Shown in pieces: positions 36,252-44,865 of a stretch of DNA of 64,000 nucleotides (positions are counted from its first letter, which is position 1; every line of letters starts with the position of its first letter). The stretch is from assembly GCA_022953095.1 (NCBI GenBank), contig JALJCR010000001.1:558001-622000 (forward strand), given 5' to 3'. The notes under the pieces are model-generated. The model searched no databases and was not told the DNA's origin. It saw only the letters and a list, made by a program, of their open reading frames with translations. The translations under genes were made by a program, and so were the position numbers. The DNA is from Qipengyuania sp. ABI-127-1. GTDB lineage: Bacteria; Pseudomonadota; Alphaproteobacteria; Sphingomonadales; Sphingomonadaceae.

Positions 36252-36476
36252 GACCGAATGCTGCTCGAAAACAACTTCCTGCCCGGTGACCTCGAGGCAC
36301 AAATCTAGGCCTTCGTCGAGCCCTACAACCACCGGCGCTGCCACGAGAGCCTCGAAACCGTAACACCGACCGACGCCTTCTTCGGTAGGGCGTCCGCCAT
36401 CATCAAACCAAGAGGAAGGATCAAGTGAAGGACGCTCGATTATCGGCGCTTGCGACACCGCAAGCTCGCCGCCTGG
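36252..36476 (+). mobile_element. IS3-family orfB (integrase core) C-terminal remnant
   Basis: The frame reads DRMLLENNFLPGDLEAQI, stop, AFVEPYNHRRCHESLETVTP, DAFFGRA and, after another stop, RTLDYRRLRHRKLAA. This is the C-terminal end of an IS407-type IS3 transposase with at least two nonsense codons. Only the 3' part remains. Confidence 0.82.
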
Positions 36477-36550
36477 AATAATATTTCATATCAGATTGTT
36501 GTGTCACCCGATCAAGATCGAGCAGACCTATCGGCAACTTGGAAACCCGA

Positions 36551-37303
36551 TCAGCGATCGTCCTCAACGATCCTGAAGGAACGGTGGGGTGCAATGATCA
36601 GGGTGTTGCCGTCGAAATCTGCGACGATCTGCTTGTTTGCGGCGATATCTGCATCGGTACCCGTGGCGCTCGCCCAGCGTTCGGCGTTTAGCGTTAACTT
36701 GTCGCCAGACCTTGTGAACGTCCCATAGCCGCTGACGGCTTCGGTGCTATCGCCAAGCACGAGTATGAAGCGATTGTCGATGAAGGCGAGCCTGCCGTTG
36801 TCGAATGTGTAAATCTTGGCCGGGCCAGATGCGATGCGGGTGAAGGTTTGCACCGTACCGCTGCCAAATACCAACCTGAGATTATTGTCCGATCTGGTGA
36901 CGGTGAGTTGATGATCCGTATTTGCGCGGAACGACAAAGGCGTTTCCGTGCCGTCGGAAATCGAGATGGTTTGCTGCGCCTTGAGATCGACGCCTTTGTC
37001 GGTCGCCGTATAGAGACCTGCATGGGCCATCGCTTCCGCTGCGGGATCGGCAGGATCGCCCATCACTGCTTGTTGGAGAAACACTCCGCCTTCGAAGAGA
37101 AAGACACCGTCGATCGGTAGCGACTGGCCTTGCGTTGTGACCAGCCCATCATAGGCCCAGTAACCTTGAACGGCCTTGAGCTGATCGATCGACATTTCTG
37201 CATTCGTTGCGGCTTCTTCGGTCGGGTAAGCCGCACATGCGCTCAATGTTGCAGAGAGTACGAGGGTCAATGCAGTCCTGAATTTTGTGCGTGCCGTGGC
37301 CAT
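36551..37303 (-). CDS. putative lipoprotein of unknown function
   Basis: A 250-residue protein. ATG 37303 is the likely start: it gives a short basic N-terminus and a lipobox at LSAC with Cys23. The mature part has YWAYDGLVTTQGQSLPIDGVFLF, a repeated beta-rich pattern (TLSFRANTDHQLTVTRSDN-like strands, IYTFDNGRLAFIDNRFIL) and ends with TLIIAPHRSFRIV, suggesting a small beta-sandwich or barrel of the lipocalin type. I do not recognise the family. It is the last gene of the leftward VOC-ridA-lipoprotein group, 91 bases after RidA. Confidence 0.7.
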   Translation of the reverse strand: MATARTKFRTALTLVLSATLSACAAYPTEEAATNAEMSIDQLKAVQGYWAYDGLVTTQGQSLPIDGVFLFEGGVFLQQAVMGDPADPAAEAMAHAGLYTATDKGVDLKAQQTISISDGTETPLSFRANTDHQLTVTRSDNNLRLVFGSGTVQTFTRIASGPAKIYTFDNGRLAFIDNRFILVLGDSTEAVSGYGTFTRSGDKLTLNAERWASATGTDADIAANKQIVADFDGNTLIIAPHRSFRIVEDDR

Positions 37304-37394
37304 CTCATCACTCCTGGTGTTCGGGCCGATGGGCCCTCGTTTTAGGCGATGCGCAAGCCGCAGCGAGCGCCGGGAACCGCTGTGTGTCACACCG

Positions 37395-37799
37395 TCAAGA
37401 AATCGCGGCAGTCGCTTCGATCTCGATCAGGAAATCGGGAAGCGCCAGCGCCGCAACACCGATAAGAGTATTGGGAGCTCGATCGACTTCCCCGTAGAAT
37501 TTGGCAATCTCGGGTACGATGATGCCCAGTTTGTCGGGCTTGTGATCAACTACATATGTGCGTAGCCGGACGACATCCGCAGGTGTCGCGCCCGCCGCCG
37601 CGAGCACAGTGCGCAAATTGTCGAGCACTTGTCGGGTCTGTACCCCTAGATCGTCCGGACCAACGATGTTGTGGTCTGCGTCCCAGGCGACCTGCCCTGC
37701 AAGATGGATCGTCTTTCCTCCATCTTGGAGGCTGGCATGGGAGAAACCGTAGGACACAGCATCATAGAGGCTGTCCGGGTTGATACGCTCGATGCTCAT
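37395..37799 (-). CDS. RidA/YjgF-family enamine/imine deaminase
   Basis: A 134-residue Rid-family protein. It has the trimer-cleft pattern: GGKTIHLAGQVAWDADHNIV, QVLDNLRTVLAAAGATPADV, then RLRTYVVDH with the substrate Arg, and a C-terminal ALALPDFLIEIEATA whose Glu is the usual water-activating residue. RidA proteins hydrolyse reactive enamines and imines formed by PLP or flavin amino-acid enzymes. Here it would clear the imine made by the flavin dehydrogenase encoded just upstream. It starts 9 bases after the VOC stop. Confidence 0.9.
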   Translation of the reverse strand: MSIERINPDSLYDAVSYGFSHASLQDGGKTIHLAGQVAWDADHNIVGPDDLGVQTRQVLDNLRTVLAAAGATPADVVRLRTYVVDHKPDKLGIIVPEIAKFYGEVDRAPNTLIGVAALALPDFLIEIEATAAIS

Positions 37800-37808
37800 G
37801 CTTCGCCC

Positions 37809-38297
37809 TCAATCCACTATTTCCAGGGTGTGACCGAACGGATCGGTCATATAGACGTTCTTCTTCCCCGCCAGCGGTCCATCTGCGATCAAGATCGTCT
37901 CCATCGCGTTGCAACCATTCGCGGTCAGGTAGGCGACCGCCTGATCTACGTCGTCAACTTTCAACCCAAGATGATGACCACCCACGTCGCAGTTGCGGGG
38001 AAGGTCAGTGCGTCGGTCAACGGGTTTGTCGTACTGAACGAGTTGGAAGTTCATATTGTCGGTCAGCTTGAGCATCACGAGCGTCAGCTTTGCGTTGGGC
38101 ACGTTGACATGCGTTTCCATCCAGTCACGTCCCTGTTCGTCTCTTGGCATATCCGCCGCATCGAGAGGACCGAGCCGGAACAGTTCCTGCGCCCCGATCA
38201 CCTCGCAATAGAAAGCCATGGCTTCTTCAAGATCGCGAACCGTCCACGATATGTGATCGACCGATAGAAATTTTGGCTTGGAAGGTAATTCGCTCAT
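37809..38297 (-). CDS. VOC-family (glyoxalase/dioxygenase) protein
   Basis: A 162-residue protein from ATG 38297; the frame runs to 38396, but the extra 33 residues lie over the operator palindromes. Two beta-alpha-beta-beta-beta halves are visible: VDHISWTVRDLEEAMAFYCE, then HVNVPNAKLTLVML, then GGHHLGLKVDDVDQAV, ending YMTDPFGHTLEIV. His and Glu ligands are at the VDHIS, GGHH and LEIV positions. The function in an amino-acid catabolic group is unknown; it may act on the 2-oxoacid or an adduct. It starts its own small unit (VOC, RidA, lipoprotein) behind a promoter region carrying the TTGCG-N5-CGCAA palindrome. Confidence 0.8.
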   Translation of the reverse strand: MSELPSKPKFLSVDHISWTVRDLEEAMAFYCEVIGAQELFRLGPLDAADMPRDEQGRDWMETHVNVPNAKLTLVMLKLTDNMNFQLVQYDKPVDRRTDLPRNCDVGGHHLGLKVDDVDQAVAYLTANGCNAMETILIADGPLAGKKNVYMTDPFGHTLEIVD

Positions 38298-38353
38298 GGA
38301 CCGGACCGCCTCTGTATCGCTTCCGGTTCGAGACTGACGGTGGCGAAGCTTGT

Positions 38354-38396
38354 TTGCAATCGCGCAAAAGATGCGATTACGTTGCGCCCAGCGCAA
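38354..38396. promoter_or_regulatory. tandem LysR-type palindromes upstream of VOC-ridA
   Basis: TTGCG-CCCAG-CGCAA (38382-38396) is a perfect 15-base palindrome of T-N11-A form. A related TTGCA-ATCG-CGCAA lies at 38354-38367. Both are 57-100 bases before the VOC start. The same 15-mer pattern occurs at 42224, 46815 and 47000. Confidence 0.6.
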
Positions 38397-38402
38397 AATG
38401 CG

Positions 38403-39755
38403 TCAAGTAGCGAGATCGCTGATCGGAACTGGGCGGGCGGGGAACCGTGCGGTGAAACCAGGATCGTTTGGATTGTCGAGCAAACGTAACAATGTCGGCT
38501 CGCAATTACGCCCTTGGCACAAGCCCATCCCGCACCGTGTGACAAGCTTTACCGCATTTGCCGATCTGCCATCCAAAACCGGGCCAATCTGCGCGAAGGC
38601 AACGTCTTCGCACCTGCATACCAGCGTATCGTCTCGCAAGGCGGGAAAAAACGGTCGGGGATCGGCGATCTCGTCAAGCAGGCGGGCAAAGCGAAGCAAG
38701 CTTCGACGGTTCGCCCGATGCCTGGCCACACGACGTGCCGCTTCGTCCCGACTGATTGCGCCGAGCTCTGCACCAATCCCGAACCCCGCTATGTTTCCGC
38801 TCGCCAAAGCAGCATTCGCCCCAGCGACTCCGGTAGTTTCCCCGGCGACGTAAAGGCCCTGTATGCTGGATTGCATCCATTCGTCGCAGAGCGTAGCCCA
38901 CCCGCCAGCAGGTCCTGCCCTGCGCATCTTGGCCGACATCATCCGCGGCAGAGACGATTGGCTTACGAAGCCATAACACAGGCCAACTGCATCGCAGGCG
39001 ATTTCGCCGCCTGAGTGCTGTACCGCCGCTACTCTGTCGGTTCCGCAGATTGCTTGGATCGGTGCGTTGTAAAGCACTTTCACACCATGTTTTCGCAAAG
39101 TGGCAAGCGCGCGAACCGCAGGAAAAGCCGTGCTCAGCCGGTCAAACGCGCGTAAGCTATTGCGTATACCGGCCTTGAGCATAGTACCATGTGGTTGGGA
39201 GAACAGCACGGCCGCAACGCCCCCTCCTGCCTCCACGAGTTGCGCGGCAATAAGCAATTGCAAAGGGTGGGTGCCGGCAAGCACAATCTGCTCGCCGGGG
39301 ACAATACGCTGCGCCTTCAAAAGCGCCTGCATTCCCCCTGCCGAATAAACGCCAGGCAAAGTCCAGCCAGGTAAGGGCACCGCCAGATCCTGGCATCCTG
39401 CAGCGATCAAAACTCTGGCGGCAGTTATCGATCGTAAGCCATCGGGTGAGCAAATGGTAAGCGCAAACAGACCGTCGGGCTCGCGGCGAAGACCAATTAC
39501 CGAATGACTGCCGATCCAGTGGATACTGGTTCGCGCTTCGAACCGGCGCAGCAGTTCCACAAGGGGAGCGTATGTTCTGTCCTCCATCCAGCCCGGTATT
39601 CGGAAGGATTGCGGCGGCTGGCGCAATATCTGGCCCCCGGCCTGCGGTTGTTCGTCGATGACAACGGTCTTGAGCTTCAGATCGTCCAGCGTGAGCGCCG
39701 CTGCCTGCCCGGCCGGTCCGCCGCCGACGATCGCGACATCGTAGTGGTCAGTCAC
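38403..39755 (-). CDS. FAD/NAD(P)-binding subunit of amino-acid dehydrogenase (HcnB-like)
   Basis: A 450-residue flavoprotein with FAD motif VAIVGGGPAGQAAA (N-terminus), GGQILRQPP, the central GWTLPGVYSAGG and a second dinucleotide motif. The C-terminus carries a BFD-like [2Fe-2S] site: VCRCED (Cys380, Cys382) and CGMGLC (Cys408, Cys413). This arrangement is that of HcnB and of the alpha subunit of D-hydroxyproline dehydrogenase. Its start overlaps the [2Fe-2S] subunit gene by 8 bases. With the small ferredoxin-like and DadA-like subunits it would form a membrane-linked or soluble dehydrogenase that passes electrons from a cyclic or D-amino acid to the respiratory chain. Confidence 0.88.
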   Translation of the reverse strand: MTDHYDVAIVGGGPAGQAAALTLDDLKLKTVVIDEQPQAGGQILRQPPQSFRIPGWMEDRTYAPLVELLRRFEARTSIHWIGSHSVIGLRREPDGLFALTICSPDGLRSITAARVLIAAGCQDLAVPLPGWTLPGVYSAGGMQALLKAQRIVPGEQIVLAGTHPLQLLIAAQLVEAGGGVAAVLFSQPHGTMLKAGIRNSLRAFDRLSTAFPAVRALATLRKHGVKVLYNAPIQAICGTDRVAAVQHSGGEIACDAVGLCYGFVSQSSLPRMMSAKMRRAGPAGGWATLCDEWMQSSIQGLYVAGETTGVAGANAALASGNIAGFGIGAELGAISRDEAARRVARHRANRRSLLRFARLLDEIADPRPFFPALRDDTLVCRCEDVAFAQIGPVLDGRSANAVKLVTRCGMGLCQGRNCEPTLLRLLDNPNDPGFTARFPARPVPISDLAT

Positions 39756-40020
39756 GGGTCACGTCCATCCCGACCTGGGCGGGTACCAGGCAAGCGCGTA
39801 CGCGCTGCCCACCTGGAAGCAGAGTGACGGTGCATTCGCCGCACGTCCCCATGTTACAGAACATTCCGCGGGCCATTCCGTTGCTGTCTCTTCGGAACGC
39901 GGATGACTGCTCGATCATGGCTGCTGCAAGCGTCTCCCCCTCGAAGACATCGACTCGTTCACCATCGAGGATGATCTGGATACGCCTTCCGCGCTCTATG
40001 CCATGATCCAGGCGCATCAT
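39748..40020 (-). CDS. [2Fe-2S] ferredoxin-like subunit (HcnA-like)
   Basis: A 90-residue protein. The start is ATG 40020, overlapping the flavin-oxidase stop by 4 bases; the longer frame to 40236 is only out-of-frame upstream gene. The beta-grasp fold has IQIILDGERVDVFEGETL, and the cluster ligands are C55, C60, C63 and C77 (CNMGTCGEC, then RAC). This is the gamma/HcnA-type iron-sulfur subunit of the three-part amino-acid dehydrogenase encoded here. No leader peptide is seen. Confidence 0.9.
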   Translation of the reverse strand: MMRLDHGIERGRRIQIILDGERVDVFEGETLAAAMIEQSSAFRRDSNGMARGMFCNMGTCGECTVTLLPGGQRVRACLVPAQVGMDVTRD

Positions 40021-41195
40021 TGCCCCATGAAGCTGTTGAGATGCGCAAAACGCGAAGGCGCGACGATTTCGAGCTCCTCGCATTTTGTCCCGCTCATCGA
40101 CTGCGCGATCAGGCGGGCGAAAGTCGGCCCAAGCGTGAAGGCGGAACCGCCTCCTGCCACCCAGCACCCGGGCATGGCCGGTATTTCGCCGACAATCGGC
40201 AATTGATCGGCACTGATCGCGGTGATGCCGGTCCAACTGCGAACAAGATTGATTGTTGCTACCATCGGAGCGACGTCAATGGCTACCCGAAGGTTGCCGC
40301 GTAACGAAGCCTCTATCACGGCAGGCGGGCGATACAGTGTAAAACGGCCCTCCGCATCAAGAGCCATGCGTGATGGCCAACCGCCGCCGATAAGCAAGTT
40401 CCCCGAGTGTGTCTGCTTCATCGAGAGGCGCCGCCCAACGTGCTGAACCAGATGCGGAACGACCTGAGCAACGCGCTCGGTTGCGTTCATCAGCAAACCC
40501 ACTGGAAAAAGCGGAACGTGCAGGTTCAGCATGGCAGCCACATGTGCGGTCCAGGCGCCGCAGGCGATCAATATCTGACTGGCCGCGAATTGCTCCGCAG
40601 CGGTCCTGACAACATATTCCCGACACACCCTTCTAATGGACTGCACCCGGCAGCGAGGGCGCAGGAGTGCGCCGGTCTTGTCTGCCGCGATGGCAATCGC
40701 ATGTGTAACCAGACGTGCGTCGGCATGGCCTTCGTCCGGCGAATAACCGGCAGCGCAAATTGCTTCTGACAGATAAGGCGCGATTTGGCGGGCCTCGTGG
40801 CCATCGATCATTCTAGTTCGCAGCCCTTCCGCGTTTTCTCGCGCGATCTTGAGCTCCAGTAAGGCGCATTCTTCCGCCGTTTCGGCAACCATAAGGCCGC
40901 CGTTCATGGTGATATGCAAATTCGTCGCGAGATCAGCTTCGAGTGAAGACCAATCGGATATCGCGAGACGGTTCAGTGCTGCCGTACGCGTCGCCTGCTC
41001 GGCAAGGGCGTCACCGTTCTCAAGGAACCTGCGCTCAAGCTGGAAATGCAGCGATCCGGCATTCTGACCGGAAGCGCCCATTCCGAAGTCCCCGGAATCG
41101 AGAACTGTGACTTTGGCTCCTTCGCGGGCAAGACGCCATGCCGTGGCGCAGCCGATGAGGCCGCCTCCCACGATAAGAACATCCGATCTTCCCAT
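40017..41195 (-). CDS. FAD-dependent amino-acid dehydrogenase catalytic subunit (DadA/HcnC-like)
   Basis: A 392-residue DAO-family flavoprotein: VLIVGGGLIGCATAWRLAREG at the start, GASGQNAGSLH, and the C-terminal FAD contact SWTGITAISADQLPIVGEIP with WVAGGGSAFTLGP. This is the substrate-oxidising subunit, which turns an amino or imino acid into the imine with FAD. With the HcnA- and HcnB-like subunits the set matches both hydrogen cyanide synthase and the D-hydroxyproline dehydrogenase type; the DapA-like gene 6 bases upstream points to the second (inference). The start ATG 41195 follows closely on that gene. Confidence 0.88.
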   Translation of the reverse strand: MGRSDVLIVGGGLIGCATAWRLAREGAKVTVLDSGDFGMGASGQNAGSLHFQLERRFLENGDALAEQATRTAALNRLAISDWSSLEADLATNLHITMNGGLMVAETAEECALLELKIARENAEGLRTRMIDGHEARQIAPYLSEAICAAGYSPDEGHADARLVTHAIAIAADKTGALLRPRCRVQSIRRVCREYVVRTAAEQFAASQILIACGAWTAHVAAMLNLHVPLFPVGLLMNATERVAQVVPHLVQHVGRRLSMKQTHSGNLLIGGGWPSRMALDAEGRFTLYRPPAVIEASLRGNLRVAIDVAPMVATINLVRSWTGITAISADQLPIVGEIPAMPGCWVAGGGSAFTLGPTFARLIAQSMSGTKCEELEIVAPSRFAHLNSFMGQ

Positions 41196-41201
41196 TGCTC
41201 C

Positions 41202-42122
41202 TTACATACGTCCGATGGCGTTCAGCGTCTCCCTGATTGCGCCGAGATCTTCCTGCGCCAGATCATGCAGCGGTCGGCGGACGTACCCGCCAGGCAGGCC
41301 CTGGACGTTCAGCGCCGCCTTCAGAATTGCCGGTCCCGATCCGAAAAGGCCGACCAGTTCCGGCGTATACCACTCATCGAGTATCACGCGATCCTTGCGT
41401 CCGCAGGCACGCGCGCCATCTATGTCGCCCTGCCACAAGCGGTTGTAGAAATCGGGATGTGCCCTTCCTAGTACAGCTCCGGCACCCATCGTGCCGTCGC
41501 CGCCCCGCGCTTCGAGTAGTGCGAGACCATGCTCATCCATCGAGTGGCCGAACACCCTTACGGTTTCATTGACAGCAAAAAAGGTCTGCACGAACTTGCG
41601 CAAATCGGATGTCGATTGCTTGATTGCGACGACGTTCTCTAGCTGCGCGATCCGCTCTAGCAGGCCGATGTCCATATCGATGCCGGTTCCCGGAGGCCAA
41701 TTGTAAACACAAACGGGCAGTGCAGCGCGTGTCGATACGTCGCGATAGAAATCCATAATCTCGTCGTTCGATGGTCGGATATAGGGCGGTGGCGTAACGA
41801 GAATTCCCTCGAACCCGCTGCTATCTGCCGCTTGTGAGAAGTTGACGACTTCGTTTGCGGTGAATGCTGTGCAGCCAGCAATCAGCGGGATCCGACCCTG
41901 GAGCGTGTCGCCCGCAGTCGCGAACAGGGAAACACGTTCCTCGGGAGAAAGGCTGGTCCACTCACCAGTAGTCCCTGCGATCACCAGTCCGTGCATCCCC
42001 TCTGCCTCGAGCCAAGTCAGCAATTCGCTGAAAGCCCTCAAGTTGAGCTGCTGGTCTTTATCGAATGGTGTCGTAATCGCGGGAATATATCCCCGCCAAG
42101 CAACACGTTCACGCTTGTTCAA
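41202..42122 (-). CDS. DapA/N-acetylneuraminate-lyase family enzyme
   Basis: A 306-residue (beta/alpha)8 lyase. Family residues are present: Thr51-Thr52 in IAGTTGEW, Tyr140 in VCVYNWPPGTG, and Schiff-base Lys168 in AIKQSTSD. Known members include dihydrodipicolinate synthase and the deaminase that converts pyrroline-4-hydroxy-2-carboxylate to the semialdehyde of 2-oxoglutarate in hydroxyproline breakdown. The second fits better, because the gene heads an operon with a D-hydroxyproline-dehydrogenase-like complex. It is not the housekeeping dapA by context. First gene leftward, divergent from lysR, with a palindrome in between. Confidence 0.85.
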   Translation of the reverse strand: MNKRERVAWRGYIPAITTPFDKDQQLNLRAFSELLTWLEAEGMHGLVIAGTTGEWTSLSPEERVSLFATAGDTLQGRIPLIAGCTAFTANEVVNFSQAADSSGFEGILVTPPPYIRPSNDEIMDFYRDVSTRAALPVCVYNWPPGTGIDMDIGLLERIAQLENVVAIKQSTSDLRKFVQTFFAVNETVRVFGHSMDEHGLALLEARGGDGTMGAGAVLGRAHPDFYNRLWQGDIDGARACGRKDRVILDEWYTPELVGLFGSGPAILKAALNVQGLPGGYVRRPLHDLAQEDLGAIRETLNAIGRM

Positions 42123-42223
42123 CCCTCTATCTCCGATTCGACCTTTTCCGGCCTTGATCCCAGGCAGGTACGCTGTTGCGAGAAAGCTCTCTGCACGGCA
42201 ATAGCAATGAACCGTTACATTTA

Positions 42224-42238
42224 TTGCGTTTTCTGCAA
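42224..42238. promoter_or_regulatory. LysR-type palindrome in dapA-like / lysR intergenic region
   Basis: TTGCG-TTTTC-TGCAA, 102 bases before the DapA-like start (-) and 60 before the LysR start (+). Its position fits an autoregulatory and activating site for the divergent LysR protein. Confidence 0.6.
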
Positions 42239-42297
42239 AATCGGCGATGGTCTAACTTGCTCAGAATGAGGTGCAGGTGCATGAAAAGGGTAATCAC

Positions 42298-43215
42298 ATG
42301 TGGGATAACGCACTGAATTATTTCTACGAAGCGGCGAAAAGAGGCTCGATGCGGCTCGCGAGCGAGAAAATCGGGGTCGCTGTGTCCTCGATCAGCAGAC
42401 AGATCAGCCAGCTCGAGCGAACATTCGGGATGAGCCTGATTGAACCCGGACGCCGGTCGATCAAACTGACCGAGGCTGGAAAGCTCGTTTTCGAATTTCA
42501 TCGCAAGCAACTGACCGATCGCGAAAGCCTGGTGAACCAGCTGCAGGAGCTGCGCGACGTCAAGACAGGGCGTGTGGTTCTGGGCATCGGAGAAGGTTTT
42601 ATGGGTGATGCGTTTGCAGGTACGATCGCACAGTTTCACCGCCAGAATCCTGGTATCGAGATCGTCATCGATAGCGGACCCAGTGCCCAGATCGTCCGTA
42701 TGGTCCTCGAAGACGACGTCCACATCGGAATGATTCTGCATGTCACGGACGAACCGAAGGTGCGCACCCGGTTGGCGGTGAAAGAACCTCTCATGGTGTT
42801 GTGTGCCCCTGATCATCCGGCTGCCGAACTGCAATCCGTTTCCCTGAACACCCTCGCCGAATATCAGCTATGCCTGCCCCCGCAGGGTTTCCGTATCCGT
42901 GCGATTCTTGCGCAGGCCGAGCATCGAGCCCGGATCGCTCTGGAGCCTATGCTGGTGACGACTTCCATCCAGATGATGAGAGACGTCGCAAAGGCGGGCA
43001 ATGTCGTTACCGTGCTGCCGCGCATTTCGGCTCTGGCGGAGCTCGCTGACGGCAGCCTTGTCGCTCGCCCCCTGCTTGATGCTGAACTGGAGGATTCCAC
43101 GGTTAGTCTCATCCATCGGCTTGGTCGGCAGCTCAATGGTGCGCCGGCGCGGCTCCTTTCCCTGCTGGAAAACAACCTCAAATCGTGGACATTGCCTCAC
43201 GCGGAGCGGGAGTGA
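42298..43215 (+). CDS. LysR-family transcriptional regulator
   Basis: A 305-residue LysR regulator. The winged helix covers about residues 2-61: ALNYFYEAAKRGSMRLASEK and VAVSSISRQISQLERTFG. The effector domain follows (TGRVVLGIGEGFMGDAF, VLPRISAL). The ATG at 42298 gives the usual start; a GTG at 42271 would add 9 residues. It is divergent from the DapA-like operon and convergent with the symporter gene (38-base overlap). Four copies of a T-N11-A palindrome in nearby promoters make it the likely controller of the whole peptide/amino-acid region. Confidence 0.9.
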   Translation: MWDNALNYFYEAAKRGSMRLASEKIGVAVSSISRQISQLERTFGMSLIEPGRRSIKLTEAGKLVFEFHRKQLTDRESLVNQLQELRDVKTGRVVLGIGEGFMGDAFAGTIAQFHRQNPGIEIVIDSGPSAQIVRMVLEDDVHIGMILHVTDEPKVRTRLAVKEPLMVLCAPDHPAAELQSVSLNTLAEYQLCLPPQGFRIRAILAQAEHRARIALEPMLVTTSIQMMRDVAKAGNVVTVLPRISALAELADGSLVARPLLDAELEDSTVSLIHRLGRQLNGAPARLLSLLENNLKSWTLPHAERE

Positions 43216-44641
43216 CCGGCGAGACCAGTACGGATACGAGCGCGGCAATCATGGCATTGATCGCCATTGCCACCAGCCCCGTCTCGAACCCAGGCAGAAG
43301 CTCGGCCCACATCGGCGCGAACTGGGGCAACAAGGCGATGTACCCCGCGACGATTCCGGCGAAGATCCCGATGGCGTTGGCTCGCTTCCACAGGAACGCG
43401 AAATACACTCCGGGAGCAAGCATACCGACCGCTGCATAAGCCGACAGCCCGATGTCCACGAGCGAGCGGTTCGCGCCCAGCGTCAGCCATACGGCAATTG
43501 CTGCAAAGACCAGCAGCGAGAGGCGCGATGCCAGCAATTCGCCCTGCTCGCCGAGCGTTGGGACAAGCGGTTTGAAGATGTTCCTGCTGAACAGCGACCC
43601 CGCCGTCAGCAGGAGAACCGATCCCGGAACAAGGGCCAATAGGCAAGCTGTACCGGCGAACAGCCCGATTGCCCATGCTGGGTAGTTCATAGTCACGAAT
43701 GTAAGCAGCGCCGCATTGGCATCACCACCTGGCGGATCGACCTCAGCAAGCAATGCTGCAAAGCCCAACATGATGATAAAGAAATAAGACAGCGAATAGA
43801 GCGGCTGAAGAACCGCATTGCGTCGGATCGTGCGACGATCCTGTGCCGAATAACAAAGCTGGAACAGATGCGGCAAAATCCAGTTGCCCAACGCAACATT
43901 GAGCGCGGCGGTCATTAACCATGTGGTCGACAGTCCGGCTTCTGGCTGCAGACCCGGAAAGCTGCCGATAGTGGGGTGGATGTCCTGAACGCGGGCGTAG
44001 ATATCAAGCATCGAAGATGCGCCGACCTTGGATGCAGCTGTGGCGCACAGCAGGACAACCACCACCAGCATCAAAATGTCTTTAACGCCAGCGGCGAAGG
44101 CGGCGGAGCGCAATCCCGCAAGAAAAACGAACGCGATCATCGCAACTGCGGCGACAACTGCTGAAGCAATCGGGGACACTTGCGTACCCAGCGTCAGCCT
44201 GAGGATCAGGCTCAATGCCGTGATCTGGATCTGAACATAGACGATCAGGGCAAGAATGCCGGCGGCAGCCACGACGACGCTCAGCCATTTTGCGCGATAC
44301 CGTTCCTGGAAGAAATCGGCTTGCGTCACGAGATTGTGCTTGCGGCCCTCATCCCAGATGCGCGGCATCAGCCAATATCCGATCACTGCCGAAAGCGAGA
44401 CCGATGTCAGGGCAAGATAAGCAGGAGCACCGTAAGCCCAGGCATAGCCCGAAATCCCGAGCACTGCGAACGTAGTGTAAATCTCGCCCGCGTTGAGGAA
44501 CCAGAATATCAGGATGCCGAAACGCCTGCCGCCGACTGCCCATTCGGTCATCGAAGCGACGCGGGCCTGCCGCTGACTGTAGAGGAGTGCTCCCACGACT
44601 GTGCCCAGCACGATCGCAAGCGTAAAGATCTGTACGGTCAT
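43178..44641 (-). CDS. sodium:solute symporter family permease
   Basis: A 487-residue SSS-family transporter with about 13 membrane helices. Landmarks: the early WAVGGRRFG and NAGEIYTTFAVLG, ADFFQERYRAKWL, LAGLRSAAFAAGVKDILMLV, and the internal SLFSRNIFKPLVP near the C-terminal third. PutP and PanF are characterised relatives; members carry proline, pantothenate, sugars or carboxylates with Na+. It is preceded by a DUF3311 protein (2 bases apart), a frequent pairing. The context suggests import of an amino acid or small peptide product into the cytoplasm. Confidence 0.9.
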   Translation of the reverse strand: MTVQIFTLAIVLGTVVGALLYSQRQARVASMTEWAVGGRRFGILIFWFLNAGEIYTTFAVLGISGYAWAYGAPAYLALTSVSLSAVIGYWLMPRIWDEGRKHNLVTQADFFQERYRAKWLSVVVAAAGILALIVYVQIQITALSLILRLTLGTQVSPIASAVVAAVAMIAFVFLAGLRSAAFAAGVKDILMLVVVVLLCATAASKVGASSMLDIYARVQDIHPTIGSFPGLQPEAGLSTTWLMTAALNVALGNWILPHLFQLCYSAQDRRTIRRNAVLQPLYSLSYFFIIMLGFAALLAEVDPPGGDANAALLTFVTMNYPAWAIGLFAGTACLLALVPGSVLLLTAGSLFSRNIFKPLVPTLGEQGELLASRLSLLVFAAIAVWLTLGANRSLVDIGLSAYAAVGMLAPGVYFAFLWKRANAIGIFAGIVAGYIALLPQFAPMWAELLPGFETGLVAMAINAMIAALVSVLVSPVTPAPREAMSTI

Positions 44642-44643
44642 GT

Positions 44644-44865
44644 TCAGTCCAGCTTCTCGTCGCTGGCCTTTTCAGCTCTTTCATCGAGCCGGAAGACAAC
44701 TGCGATGACGATCGTCGTGAAGATGATTCCGACAAGCTGCCAGACCATCGGGAATGGTAACGAGAAAGGTCGCCAAGCGATGTCATTGATCAGCGGTGCG
44801 CCGCCGACCTGCCAAAGGAAGGGCAGAAGCAGTAGCCAGCGGTGCCGATAGTCGCGCGCCGTCAC
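44644..44865 (-). CDS. DUF3311-type small membrane protein, symporter partner
   Basis: A 73-residue protein with two membrane helices (HRWLLLLPFLWQVGGAPLI and MVWQLVGIIFTTIVIAVVF) and a charged C-terminal tail. Start is GTG 44865, overlapping the DUF885 stop by GTGA; the longer frame to 45291 is not real. Proteins of this type commonly precede sodium:solute symporters and are thought to be small subunits. Translationally coupled to both neighbours. Confidence 0.75.
   Translation of the reverse strand: MTARDYRHRWLLLLPFLWQVGGAPLINDIAWRPFSLPFPMVWQLVGIIFTTIVIAVVFRLDERAEKASDEKLD

Noticed and set aside
39748-40236. Longer 162-residue form of the [2Fe-2S] subunit
   Set aside because: The first 72 codons are out-of-frame reading of the flavin oxidase gene; ATG 40020 gives the normal family length and an ATGA overlap.
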